Shown one piece after another: positions 51,773 through 60,561 of a DNA stretch of 64,000 nt (positions are counted from its first letter, which is position 1; each line of letters opens with the position of its first letter). Source of the stretch: Jiella mangrovi (GTDB lineage: Bacteria > Pseudomonadota > Alphaproteobacteria > Rhizobiales > Rhizobiaceae); contig NZ_JAGJCF010000007.1 of assembly GCF_017815135.1 (NCBI RefSeq), positions 124,001 to 188,000 of the forward strand, given 5' to 3'. The translations under genes were made by a program, and so were the position numbers. The notes beneath the pieces are model-generated. The model was not told the origin of the DNA. It did no database searches and saw only the letters and a list, made by a program, of their open reading frames with translations.

Positions 51773-52558
51773 TTACCGATAGCCCTGTTCGCCCGGCTTG
51801 TGCAGCGAGCCGCCCTTCTGCTCGATCTTTTCCGGCGCCTTGTCCACCGGCACGTTCGGCGCGGCGGAAACGTCCGTCCAGGCAGGCACGGGGTTGTAGG
51901 CCCAGCGCACGGCATTGACGATCACGCGCTGGATCTCGGGATTGTGGTAGATCGGATAGGTCTCGTGGCCGGGGCGGAAATAGAAGATCCTGCCCGCGCC
52001 ACGCTGATAGGTCAGGCCGGAGCGGAACACCTCGCCGCCCTCGAACCAGGAGATGAACACGGTCTCCATCGGCTCGGGGACCAGGAACGGCTCGCCATAC
52101 ATTTCGGCGTTGGGAAGCTCGATCGACGGGCCGACGCCTTGCACGATCGGGTGCGAGCGGTTCACCGCCCACAGCCGCTCGCGCTCGCCGGCCTCGCGCC
52201 ATCTGAGCGAACAGGGCGTTCCCATCAGCCGTTTGAACGGCTTGGAAAAATGCCCCGAATGCAGAACGATCAGCCCCATGCCCTGATGCACCCGCCCGGC
52301 CACCCGGTCGACGATCGCATCCTCGACGTCGCCGTGCATCTTGTGGCCCCACCACAGAAGCACGTCGGTTTCGTCGAGGCGCGCCTTCGAGAGGCCATGC
52401 TCGGGCTCGGGCAGTGTCGCGGTGGACGCTTCTATGCCGTCCTCGCGGCCGAGAAAACCGGCGATCGCCGCATGGATACCGTCAGGATAGATCTCCTTGA
52501 CGACGTCGTTGTGCTGTTCGTGAAAGAACTCGTTCCAGACGAGCGCGCGAATGGTCAT
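51773..52558 (-). CDS. thuA: ThuA-domain protein
   Basis: The 261-residue ThuA-family protein has a glutamine amidotransferase-like fold: [13 protein letters not shown] at the start, [53 protein letters not shown] and the later NAVRWAYNP. ThuA works with ThuB in the trehalose-utilisation pathway of rhizobia. It begins 67 bases after the treY stop in the same direction, which links it to trehalose synthesis rather than to a thuEFGK uptake system; none is seen here. Confidence 0.88.
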   Translation of the reverse strand: MTIRALVWNEFFHEQHNDVVKEIYPDGIHAAIAGFLGREDGIEASTATLPEPEHGLSKARLDETDVLLWWGHKMHGDVEDAIVDRVAGRVHQGMGLIVLHSGHFSKPFKRLMGTPCSLRWREAGERERLWAVNRSHPIVQGVGPSIELPNAEMYGEPFLVPEPMETVFISWFEGGEVFRSGLTYQRGAGRIFYFRPGHETYPIYHNPEIQRVIVNAVRWAYNPVPAWTDVSAAPNVPVDKAPEKIEQKGGSLHKPGEQGYR

Positions 52559-52625
52559 CTATCCCTCCCGGGCCGTTTTCCGGCCTTTCCCCGCCTTCAT
52601 CCGGCCGGGCGCTTATTTGCGGGCC

Positions 52626-55331
52626 TCAGATCGCCGTGAGGATCGCCACGGGAAGATCCTTCAAGACCTGTGCGACGGCAAGCTCACTGCCGACATCCAG
52701 CGTTTCACCGGTCAGGATATCACGCCAGCCACGCGTCGCCAGACCCTCCGGGAGCCTGATCGTCGTCCCCTCCCAGCCTTTGGTCGCCGCCGCGATGTCG
52801 TCGCTTCCCTGAAGCAGGGTCAGGGTGAGACGCGGCGCGACGACGAGGGCGGCGTGGCCGTCCTCGCCCTTGCGGGCAAAGGCGACGACATGGGCGGCCC
52901 GCGGGCCGGTCACGGTGAGCGGCAGGTAGTCGGCGGCGGTGAAGACCTCGCGCCTTTGCGAGCGCAGCGCCAGGCCCGCCGCCGTCAGCCGCGCCTTCAG
53001 CGCGCCGGAGCGCCAGTCGGCAAGGTCGCCGGCAAGACTGCCGTCCTTGTCGATCACACGCGCCCGGGCGGCAAAATCCACCGGACGGCGATTGTCGGGA
53101 TCGACCAGCGAGAAGTCGTAGAATTCCGTGCCCTGATAGATGTCCGGCACGCCGGGCGCCATCAGCTTGATCGCCGTCTGGGAGAGCGAATTCAGCGCGC
53201 CGGCGGCGACGAAGGGCTGCACGGCCCGCCAGAAATTGGCGATGAACGAGCCCTCGCCGCCATCCTCCAGCATCGCCCCGACGAAATCGGCGAGCGCCGC
53301 CTCATAGGCCTCGGCCGGCGACGTCCAGCTCGTCCAGCGTTTGGCCTCGCGCACGGCCTTTTCGGCGAAGGCGGCAAGCCGCGCCGCGATCTCGTCGCGC
53401 AGAGCGTCGTCGGCCGGGTCGAAATCGGCCGGGAGAACCCCGAGCAGCGACTGGTAGAGGCCCCATTCGGTCTCCGGATCGGGCGAATCAAGGCTCGGCT
53501 CGACGGAAATCCGGCGATCGGACAGGGTCTGGGCGAAGCCGGCGACGAGTTCCGCCCAGCGCTCGGGCGCTTCGGAGAGCGTGTAAAGCCGCGCCCGCGC
53601 GTCCTCGCCGCGCTTGGTGTCGTGGGTCGAGGTCGCCAGCAACCCTTCCGGCTGGTCCTCCAGCCGGATCTGCATCGCGTCGTGAAACACCGAGACGTCG
53701 GCGCCGTAAAGATCCGGCTCGCCGCCGACCTCGTTCAGCGCGATCAGCCGGTTGTAGCGGTAGAACACCGTGTCCTCGACGGCCTTGGCCATCACCGCGC
53801 CCGTCGTCTGCTGGAACCGCCGGGTGAAGTCGAGCGCGCCGGCAATGTCCGCCCCGTCCTCGAAATCGAGCTTGAGCAGCCGGCCGATGAACTGGATCGG
53901 CTCGTCGGCCTCCACCTCGCGCCAGGTCATGGCGAGATCGACGGCCTCGTCGATGATCGCGATGTCGCGGCTCGGCACGCCGTCGACCGAGACATAGGTG
54001 CGGTAGACCGGCAGCGCTGCGGCCACCTCGACGATCGAGCGCGCCATGGTGTCGGGCCCGAGGTCGCGGGTGGAAAGGCCGAGCGAGGCGACAGACAGGG
54101 CAAGACCCGTCAGCGCCGTCAGCTCGCCGGCGAGATTGCGCTGGAAGATCGAGCGCTTCTGGCGAAGGATCATGCCGCGCAGATCCTGCTCCTCGCCGAC
54201 AAAGGCCTGATAGGCCTCGGTCATCTCGATTTCCCGATCGGAATCGACATAAAGCCCGGCCAGCGCCGTGATGAATTCGTAGCCGGTCGTTCCCTCGATC
54301 TCCCAGGTCGTGCGCAGCCGCTCGTCGCCGGTGAGGATCTTCTCCACATGCACCGACGGGGCGCGCCGGACCGAGTGAAACGCCTGGCGAAGCTGTTCCA
54401 GATAGCCCTTGGGATCGGCGAGGCCGTCGACGTGGTCGATGCGGATGCCGTCGAGACGCCGCTCGCGCGCCAGCCGGATGACGAGCTGGTGCGACTCACG
54501 AAAGACGCGGCGCGACTCCTGCCTGACGCCGATCAGATCGGCGATCTCGAAAAAGCGGCGATAGGTCAGCTTCTCGCGGGCCGTGCGCCACCAGGCGAGA
54601 CGCCAGGCCTGCGCCTCGTGCAGCTCGTGCAGCGCGTCGCGGTCGGCGTTGATCGCGGCGATGGCGGCCTGCAGCGCCTCGCCGAATTCGCCGTCCTGCA
54701 GATGCTCGAGCAGGCGTTCGGTCAGCTCGTCGGCCTCCGCCGGCGTCGCCACCGAGAAGCGGCGCACCAGCCGGTCCTTCTCGGGATGGTCGATCAGGCC
54801 GAAGACGTGGCCGTAGCTGCGCGGATCGACCGGCAGGCCGTAGCCGGCCGCGTCGAAGCGCAGGGCGCCCGCCTTTTCGTCGAGCCGCACCGACAGGTCA
54901 CCCGCCTCCAGCGCCTCGCCATAGGGCTTGCCGAGAACGGGAACGAGGATCTTCTCGGCCTCCCAGGCGATGTCGAAGGTCGGCGCGTAGCGGCTTTCCG
55001 AGCCCCAGCGCAAGACGTCCTCCCACCAGTGATTGGCCGGCGAAACGCCCATATGATTGGGCACAAAATCGAGAACGAGGCCGAGATCGGCGGAAGAGAG
55101 CGCGTCGCTCATCCTGGTGAAGCCACCGACGCCGCCAAGGCTTTCGTCGAGGCTGTTGTAGTCGGTGACGTCGTAGCCGTGGGTGGAGCCGTCGGCCGCC
55201 GCGAAGATCGGCGCGGCGTAGAGATGGCTGACGCCGAGCGCCTTCAGATAGGGCGCGAGGCCGGCGGCCGTTTCGAAGTCCATCCCCTCGCGGAACTGCA
55301 GGCGATAGGTTGCGACGAGCGAGCGGCTCAT
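52626..55331 (-). CDS. treY: malto-oligosyltrehalose synthase TreY
   Basis: This 901-residue GH13 enzyme turns the reducing-end alpha-1,4 link of maltooligosaccharides into an alpha,alpha-1,1 link. The N-terminus ATYRLQFREGMDFETAA is diagnostic. GH13 landmarks are DFVPNHMG (region I), RIDHVDGLADP (region II with the nucleophile Asp), EKILTGDERL (acid/base Glu) and STHDTKRGEDARAR (region IV). The start overlaps the malQ stop as ATGA. It is cytosolic. TreZ then releases trehalose from its product. Confidence 0.95.
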   Translation of the reverse strand: MSRSLVATYRLQFREGMDFETAAGLAPYLKALGVSHLYAAPIFAAADGSTHGYDVTDYNSLDESLGGVGGFTRMSDALSSADLGLVLDFVPNHMGVSPANHWWEDVLRWGSESRYAPTFDIAWEAEKILVPVLGKPYGEALEAGDLSVRLDEKAGALRFDAAGYGLPVDPRSYGHVFGLIDHPEKDRLVRRFSVATPAEADELTERLLEHLQDGEFGEALQAAIAAINADRDALHELHEAQAWRLAWWRTAREKLTYRRFFEIADLIGVRQESRRVFRESHQLVIRLARERRLDGIRIDHVDGLADPKGYLEQLRQAFHSVRRAPSVHVEKILTGDERLRTTWEIEGTTGYEFITALAGLYVDSDREIEMTEAYQAFVGEEQDLRGMILRQKRSIFQRNLAGELTALTGLALSVASLGLSTRDLGPDTMARSIVEVAAALPVYRTYVSVDGVPSRDIAIIDEAVDLAMTWREVEADEPIQFIGRLLKLDFEDGADIAGALDFTRRFQQTTGAVMAKAVEDTVFYRYNRLIALNEVGGEPDLYGADVSVFHDAMQIRLEDQPEGLLATSTHDTKRGEDARARLYTLSEAPERWAELVAGFAQTLSDRRISVEPSLDSPDPETEWGLYQSLLGVLPADFDPADDALRDEIAARLAAFAEKAVREAKRWTSWTSPAEAYEAALADFVGAMLEDGGEGSFIANFWRAVQPFVAAGALNSLSQTAIKLMAPGVPDIYQGTEFYDFSLVDPDNRRPVDFAARARVIDKDGSLAGDLADWRSGALKARLTAAGLALRSQRREVFTAADYLPLTVTGPRAAHVVAFARKGEDGHAALVVAPRLTLTLLQGSDDIAAATKGWEGTTIRLPEGLATRGWRDILTGETLDVGSELAVAQVLKDLPVAILTAI

Positions 55332-57187
55332 GAGGTTTTCGGCCTTTCTTCGCGCATCGCCGCCGCGAGCTCCCGGAAGCGGGCGTTTTCAGCCAGCTCT
55401 TCGAGGGGGACGGAGGTGACGATGCGCCAGTTCGGATATTGATCGGTGGTGCCGGGAAGGTTGGCCTGCCGCTTCGACCCGACCATGTCGTCGAGCTGAA
55501 CGGCCAATAGCAGCGCCGCGCCGCGGGCGATATAGCGATGGATGGCGATGGCGAGCGCATCCGGCAGTTCGGCGGGAAGATCGCTCGTCCCGCCGGGGAC
55601 CCCGGCAAATTCGTCCGGCAGAGCGCCGGCGCCGTCGAGCGCGCGGATCAGCATCGCCTTTTCCTGTTCGCGGGACTTGCGGTCGCGGGTCGTCGCCGCC
55701 TCGTCCTGCGTGCCGGCTTCGAAACGCAGCTCGATGTCGGCGCCCGTCCACCAGCCGGCGAGCGTCGCCAGATCATGGGTGGAAATGCAGGCGAGCGACA
55801 GGCGCGGATAATTGGCGGGGTCGATGAAGCTGCCGTCCTGATGGCGCTCGAAATAAAGCACCCGGTAGGAGAACACGTTCGCCTCCGCCATGGTCTCGCG
55901 AAAACCTTCCGGCACCGTGCCGAGATCCTCGCCGATGACGACACAGCGGTTCTCGTTCGCCGCCGATGCGACGGCGTCGACCATGGCGCCGAGATGATAG
56001 CGCATATAGCCGCCGCCGGCCGAGCGCGCCTCGTTCGGGATCCACCACAGCCGCGCAAGCCCCATCGCGTGGTCGATGCGCACCGCGCCGGCGTGGCGGG
56101 TCAGCGCCGAGAAGGCGTCGAACAGCGGCTTGTGGTCCCGTTCCGCGAGAGCCTTGGGGGAAAGCGGCGCGAGGCCCCAGTCCTGGCCCTGGCTGTTGAA
56201 CATGTCCGGCGGCGAGCCGACGCGGGCGGAATTGACGGTGAGCGCCGGATCGGCCCAGGTCTCCGCCCCGTCCGGCGCGACGCCGACGGCGAGATCGAGA
56301 TAAAGGCCGATCGCCATGCCGGCGGTCTTGGCCCGCGCCTGGGCACTGGCGAGCTGCTCCTCGGCCTCGAATTGCAGCCACAGGTGAAACAGCACGCGCT
56401 CGCGCTTTTCCGTCGCAAAGCGCGCGACGTCCGGCGAGCTGCGGTCTCTCAAGGCCTGCGGCCAGTGATGCCAGCCGGCATGACCGCCCTCGGCCACCTG
56501 ATCTTCCGACAGCGCCTCGAACAACGCAAAGCCCTGAAGCGCCTCGCCGCCGTCCTCGACGAAACGCTGAAACGCCTGCAGGTCTTCCAGCTCGCCTTTG
56601 CGGCTCTCGAAGACCCGGTCGAACAGGGCCCGTTTCAGCCGGCCCATCAGCGGATAGTCGACGAGATCCTTCTTGCGATGGGAGAACAGGCCGGGCGCCT
56701 CGTCCTGCAGCGCCGCGATCGCCTCGGGGCCGCCGTCCATGTGATCGACGGCGATATAGAACGGGTTGAGGAACCGGCGGGTCGAGGGCGAATAGGGGCT
56801 GAAGCGCCCGCCTTCGGCGAGAAACAGGGCATGCAGCGGATTGACGCCGACGAAGTCCGCGCCCTCTTTCGCCGCGATGATCGCCAGCTGCGCCAGATCC
56901 TCGAAATCGCCGATGCCGAGATTGCGCGCCGAGCGCAGCGCGTAGAGCTGGCAGGCGACGCCCCAGTGGCGATGGCCGGCGATTTCGTCCGGCAGCGGGC
57001 AGGCAAGCGTCGGCGCCTCGGTGGCATCCTTGAAATCGCCGAAGCCGCCGCGATCGGGATCGACGCCCAGCACCTCGAGAAGCGCCAGCTTGGAGGCGTC
57101 GTCGATCTTCTTGTCCTCGCCGAGCTCGGAGATGTAGGCCGTCTGAATGCCGTGGCTTTTCGCCAGCCTGTCGAGATAGTCGTTCAT
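55328..57187 (-). CDS. malQ: 4-alpha-glucanotransferase MalQ
   Basis: The 619-residue GH77 amylomaltase transfers glucan units between maltooligosaccharides. GH77 motifs are YALRSARNLGIGDFEDL (near the N-terminus), VRIDHAMGLARLWWIP (nucleophile Asp), VIGEDLGTVPEG (acid/base Glu) and STHDLATLAGWW. The frame is open upstream to 57805, but the ATG at 57187 overlaps the treZ stop (TGATG) and gives the normal start MNDYLDRLAKSHG. Set between treZ and treY, it probably adjusts chain length so that short maltooligosaccharides can be used by TreY. Confidence 0.94.
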   Translation of the reverse strand: MNDYLDRLAKSHGIQTAYISELGEDKKIDDASKLALLEVLGVDPDRGGFGDFKDATEAPTLACPLPDEIAGHRHWGVACQLYALRSARNLGIGDFEDLAQLAIIAAKEGADFVGVNPLHALFLAEGGRFSPYSPSTRRFLNPFYIAVDHMDGGPEAIAALQDEAPGLFSHRKKDLVDYPLMGRLKRALFDRVFESRKGELEDLQAFQRFVEDGGEALQGFALFEALSEDQVAEGGHAGWHHWPQALRDRSSPDVARFATEKRERVLFHLWLQFEAEEQLASAQARAKTAGMAIGLYLDLAVGVAPDGAETWADPALTVNSARVGSPPDMFNSQGQDWGLAPLSPKALAERDHKPLFDAFSALTRHAGAVRIDHAMGLARLWWIPNEARSAGGGYMRYHLGAMVDAVASAANENRCVVIGEDLGTVPEGFRETMAEANVFSYRVLYFERHQDGSFIDPANYPRLSLACISTHDLATLAGWWTGADIELRFEAGTQDEAATTRDRKSREQEKAMLIRALDGAGALPDEFAGVPGGTSDLPAELPDALAIAIHRYIARGAALLLAVQLDDMVGSKRQANLPGTTDQYPNWRIVTSVPLEELAENARFRELAAAMREERPKTS

Positions 57188-59073
57188 CAGGCTTTCCCGG
57201 TAATCAGCTTCTGGCTTTCGAGGCGGAACACCACCGACGGTCCCGGCAAGATGCCGGTCCGCAGAATGTCGTCCGAGCCCTTCGGATAGGCATGGAGGAG
57301 TTCGCCGCAGGTGAGGTCCCCGGTGACGACGTCGGAGGGTATCGCCCAGGGTTCGTCGTCGAGATTGGCGAAGAGATGCAGCGTCGAGCCCTCCTTCAGA
57401 TGCCAGGCGACGACGAAGGTGAGCGTATCGTCGGAGACGTGATATTCGCCGCAATTGCCCGGCAGCGGATCCTTGAGGAGAGGCACGACGAGCCGCAGGC
57501 GCTTGTCGAGGAGCTGCTTCACCATTGCCAGCCGCCGGCGATAGTTCGGCCTTCCGACCATCGACCAATCGAGCTTGGAGGCCTCGAAGGTCGTCTCGGC
57601 ATTCGGATCGGGGATCAGCGCGCGGGCGTCCTCGTCGCGGAAGGCGGCGAACTTCTTGAATTCCGACCGCCGCCCTTCGCGCACGGCCGCCCCGAGTTCG
57701 CCGTCGAAATCGGTGAAGAAGCAGAAGGGGTGGGTGTCGCCATATTCCTCGCCCATGAACAGCAAGGGGATCTGCGGCGACAGGAGGAGGATCGCCTGCA
57801 AACACTCGACCACCCGCCGCGAGGACAGGTCGCTCAGCCGGTCGCCGAAGGCGCGGTTGCCGATCTGGTCGTGGTTCTGCAGGAAATTGACGAAGGCCGT
57901 CGGCGGCAGATGCGCCGAGGAGACGCCGACATCCTTGTCGCGATGGGCCGAATGGTCGCCCTGAAAGACGAAGCCGGTGGCCAGCGCCTTGGCCATCTGC
58001 GCGACGGAGCGGCGGGAATAATCGGCGTAGTATCCCTCTTCCTCATGGGTCGCGAGGACGTGGGCGGTGTGGTGGAAGTCGTCGTTCCATTCGGCCGAGA
58101 CATGGGTCGGCTGGCCGTTCTCGCGCTCGATATGCCAGGTGATGTTGCGGTCGTCCTCGGTGGTGATGTGGACGTGGCGCCCTGGAAAGGCCGCTCGCAC
58201 CCGTTCGGCCAGCTCCGTCACCAGCGGCGTGTCGGTGGTGTCCTTGATGGAATCGATGGCATCGAGCCGCAGTCCGTCGATGCGATATTCCTCCAGCCAG
58301 AACAGCGCATTGTCGATCATGAAGTCGCGCACCGGCTGTTCGTCATAGGCGATCGCAGCGCCCCAGGGGGTGTGGATCTCCTGATGGAAGAACTCCGGCG
58401 CATAGGCGCCGATATAGTTCCCGTCCGGGCCGAAGTGATTGTAGACCGCGTCGAGAAACACCATCAGGCCGCGCTCATGGGCGGCGTCGACGAGGCGTTT
58501 CAGCCCCTCTGACCCGCCATAGGCCTCGTGCGGGCAGTAGAGAAGCACGCCGTCATAGCCCCAACCCCGGCGCCCGCCGAACTGGGCGACGGGAAGAAGC
58601 TCGATGGCGGTGATGCCGGTGTCCTTCAGATAGTCGAGCTTCTCGACGATGCCCTCGAAATCCCCGCTGGGGCTGAAGGTGCCGGTGTGAAGTTCGTAGA
58701 AGACCGTCTCCTCCCAGGGCCGGCCGTTCCAGTCGGCGGTCTTCCATTCAAACGCCGTCGGATCGACCAGCACGGAGAGGCTGTGCACGTCGCCGAACTG
58801 CCGGCGCGAAGCCGGATCGGGCACGACGAGGCCGCTTTCGAGGCGAAAGCCGTAGGCGCCGCCCGGCTTGACCTTGTCGGTGGAGATCAGCCACCAGCCG
58901 CCGCCATCCTTTTCCATCGGCAGGAACCCGGCCGGCTTGCCGGCCGCGTCGCCGATGGCAAGTTCGACCGACGGAGCGGAGGGAGCCCAGAGGCGAAACT
59001 CCGTCCGCCCCCCATCGGCGGCGCGCGGGCCCCAGCTGGTTTCGAATGAAAAGCGATCGGCAGATCGAGCCAT
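57187..59073 (-). CDS. treZ: malto-oligosyltrehalose trehalohydrolase TreZ
   Basis: This 628-residue GH13 enzyme has an N-terminal CBM48-like beta domain (TEFRLWAPSAPSVELAIG) and the catalytic barrel. Landmarks are VFLDAVYNHFGPDG, GLRLDAIDSIKD (nucleophile Asp), HITTEDDRN (acid/base Glu/Asp region) and NFLQNHDQIGNRAFG. It splits trehalose off maltooligosyltrehalose. The ATG at 59073 follows AAGGGACGAGA. It is the first gene of a five-gene leftward unit (treZ, malQ, treY, thuA, thuB). The upstream ~190 bases should hold the promoter; no clear operator was recognised. Confidence 0.94.
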   Translation of the reverse strand: MARSADRFSFETSWGPRAADGGRTEFRLWAPSAPSVELAIGDAAGKPAGFLPMEKDGGGWWLISTDKVKPGGAYGFRLESGLVVPDPASRRQFGDVHSLSVLVDPTAFEWKTADWNGRPWEETVFYELHTGTFSPSGDFEGIVEKLDYLKDTGITAIELLPVAQFGGRRGWGYDGVLLYCPHEAYGGSEGLKRLVDAAHERGLMVFLDAVYNHFGPDGNYIGAYAPEFFHQEIHTPWGAAIAYDEQPVRDFMIDNALFWLEEYRIDGLRLDAIDSIKDTTDTPLVTELAERVRAAFPGRHVHITTEDDRNITWHIERENGQPTHVSAEWNDDFHHTAHVLATHEEEGYYADYSRRSVAQMAKALATGFVFQGDHSAHRDKDVGVSSAHLPPTAFVNFLQNHDQIGNRAFGDRLSDLSSRRVVECLQAILLLSPQIPLLFMGEEYGDTHPFCFFTDFDGELGAAVREGRRSEFKKFAAFRDEDARALIPDPNAETTFEASKLDWSMVGRPNYRRRLAMVKQLLDKRLRLVVPLLKDPLPGNCGEYHVSDDTLTFVVAWHLKEGSTLHLFANLDDEPWAIPSDVVTGDLTCGELLHAYPKGSDDILRTGILPGPSVVFRLESQKLITGKA

Positions 59074-59260
59074 GTGACGTTCTCGTCCCTTCGAGGCATG
59101 TGTTCGTGCCGGCACCCGTCCCACCGGGGCCGCGAGCGCTGGCAATCGGCCGAGCGCTCCCGCACTGCACATTAACTAAAGCGTGCGGCAGAGCGTCCAG
59201 CCCCATAGGACGTTGAATTTTAATTGTCCGGCTGTGGCCCCGCCTCGCGAGGCCGCCGGC

Positions 59261-60334
59261 TCAGGCCTGCCCCGCCCTGCCGCGCACGAGCTCATGGATG
59301 AATCCGAGCTTGCCCTTCACCGTCTCGGAAATCACGAAGGGATAGAGGTCGTTGTGTCCCATCGATCGGTTGAAGGAGTTGAGCGCCGCAGACAGCGCCA
59401 GCCACGCCTCGTCGATGTCGCCGATCGTGGTTTCATCGGCGAAGACGTCGAAATCGATCGTCGTCGTCAAAAGGCCGGAATCGCGCACCCGCGGATCGAC
59501 CGACACGCCCCACCAGTGGCCGGTCTCCAGGCTGTCGACGATGTGGAGGTAATGCGCCCAGGTCTCGGCGAAATCCTCCCAGGCATGGGCCCCGGAATAG
59601 GACGAGACGTATTCGTCCTGCCAGTTCGGCTTCGGGCCGTTCTCGTAATGGCGCTGCAGCGCCTCGCCGTAATCCTCGGTATCGTCGCCGAAGATCGCCC
59701 GGCAGGCTTCCAGCGCGCCGGGATTGCCGTCGCGCACCAGCCGGTCCCAGTACCAGTGGCCGACCTCGTGGCGAAAATGGCCGAGGAGCGTGCGGTATGG
59801 CTCGCCCATCGAGGTGCGGCGCTTTTCGCGCTCGGCGTCGTCGGCCTCGACGAGGGCGATGGTGATGAGGCCGAGATCGTGGCCGGTCATCACCTGCTCT
59901 TCGCCCTTGGTGTCGGCGAGGAAGTCGAAGCCGAGCCCTTCCGGGTGTTCGTCGCGCGTCACCAGCGGCAGTCCCAGCCGGATCAGCTCATAGAACATCC
60001 GCCGCTTGGCGATCTCCATCTTCTGCCAGCGCGCGAGATTCTGCGGATCAGAGACGTCGGGCACGGTGACGTTGTGGCGGCAGGCCATGCAGAACTCGTC
60101 GTCGCTCTCGCCGGCAATCAGCCAGTTGCAGACGCCGTGCGTGTAGTTGGCGCAGTATTTCCAGCTCGCCCCGTCGGAATGGCTTCCGGCGGCGACGAAG
60201 ATGCCGTCCGAGGGCTCCAGCGCCAGCATGCGGTTCGAGGTGGGCTCGTAGCCCAGCGCATGGCCGCAGCGCTCGCAGACGACGTTTTCGAAAAACACGA
60301 CCTGCGAACAGGAAGGGCAGGAGAACAGCTTCAT
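59261..60334 (-). CDS. putative zinc-binding metallopeptidase with zinc ribbons
   Basis: The 357-residue protein begins with a zinc ribbon (CPSC...CERC, Cys at 6, 9, 20 and 23), followed by a second Cys cluster (Cys61, Cys69, Cys82, Cys85). The peptidase-type HEVGH motif lies at residues 189-193 in LLGHFRHEVGHWYWDRL, with downstream acidic residues in HAWEDFAETWAHYLH as the third ligand. This is the family of uncharacterised zinc-binding peptidases often found beside DUF2126 transglutaminases. Start ATG at 60334. It is divergent from the transglutaminase gene, sharing 227 bases of promoter. Confidence 0.86.
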   Translation of the reverse strand: MKLFSCPSCSQVVFFENVVCERCGHALGYEPTSNRMLALEPSDGIFVAAGSHSDGASWKYCANYTHGVCNWLIAGESDDEFCMACRHNVTVPDVSDPQNLARWQKMEIAKRRMFYELIRLGLPLVTRDEHPEGLGFDFLADTKGEEQVMTGHDLGLITIALVEADDAEREKRRTSMGEPYRTLLGHFRHEVGHWYWDRLVRDGNPGALEACRAIFGDDTEDYGEALQRHYENGPKPNWQDEYVSSYSGAHAWEDFAETWAHYLHIVDSLETGHWWGVSVDPRVRDSGLLTTTIDFDVFADETTIGDIDEAWLALSAALNSFNRSMGHNDLYPFVISETVKGKLGFIHELVRGRAGQA

Positions 60335-60561
60335 CTTGTAGGGTCCTTGCGCCGGGCAAGCGCGTCAAAACGATTGCGCGCGTCAATGCTTAGTGCAAAC
60401 GCCGGTTCCGCCGATCGGTCGCACGACCTGAAAAAATATCTTTGCGTCACCCGCACCGGCGGCGACCGCGATAGCGCGCATGGCTTGCCGCATTGCGAGA
60501 TAAGCTTAAGCTTTCGTCTGAAACGAAACGGGACGTCCCGACGGGAGACACGAAAGCGACC

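Noticed and set aside
52551-55442. 963-codon open frame antisense to treY
   Set aside because: The opposite strand has intact GH13 motifs; this frame is low in complexity and starts and ends without gene signals.
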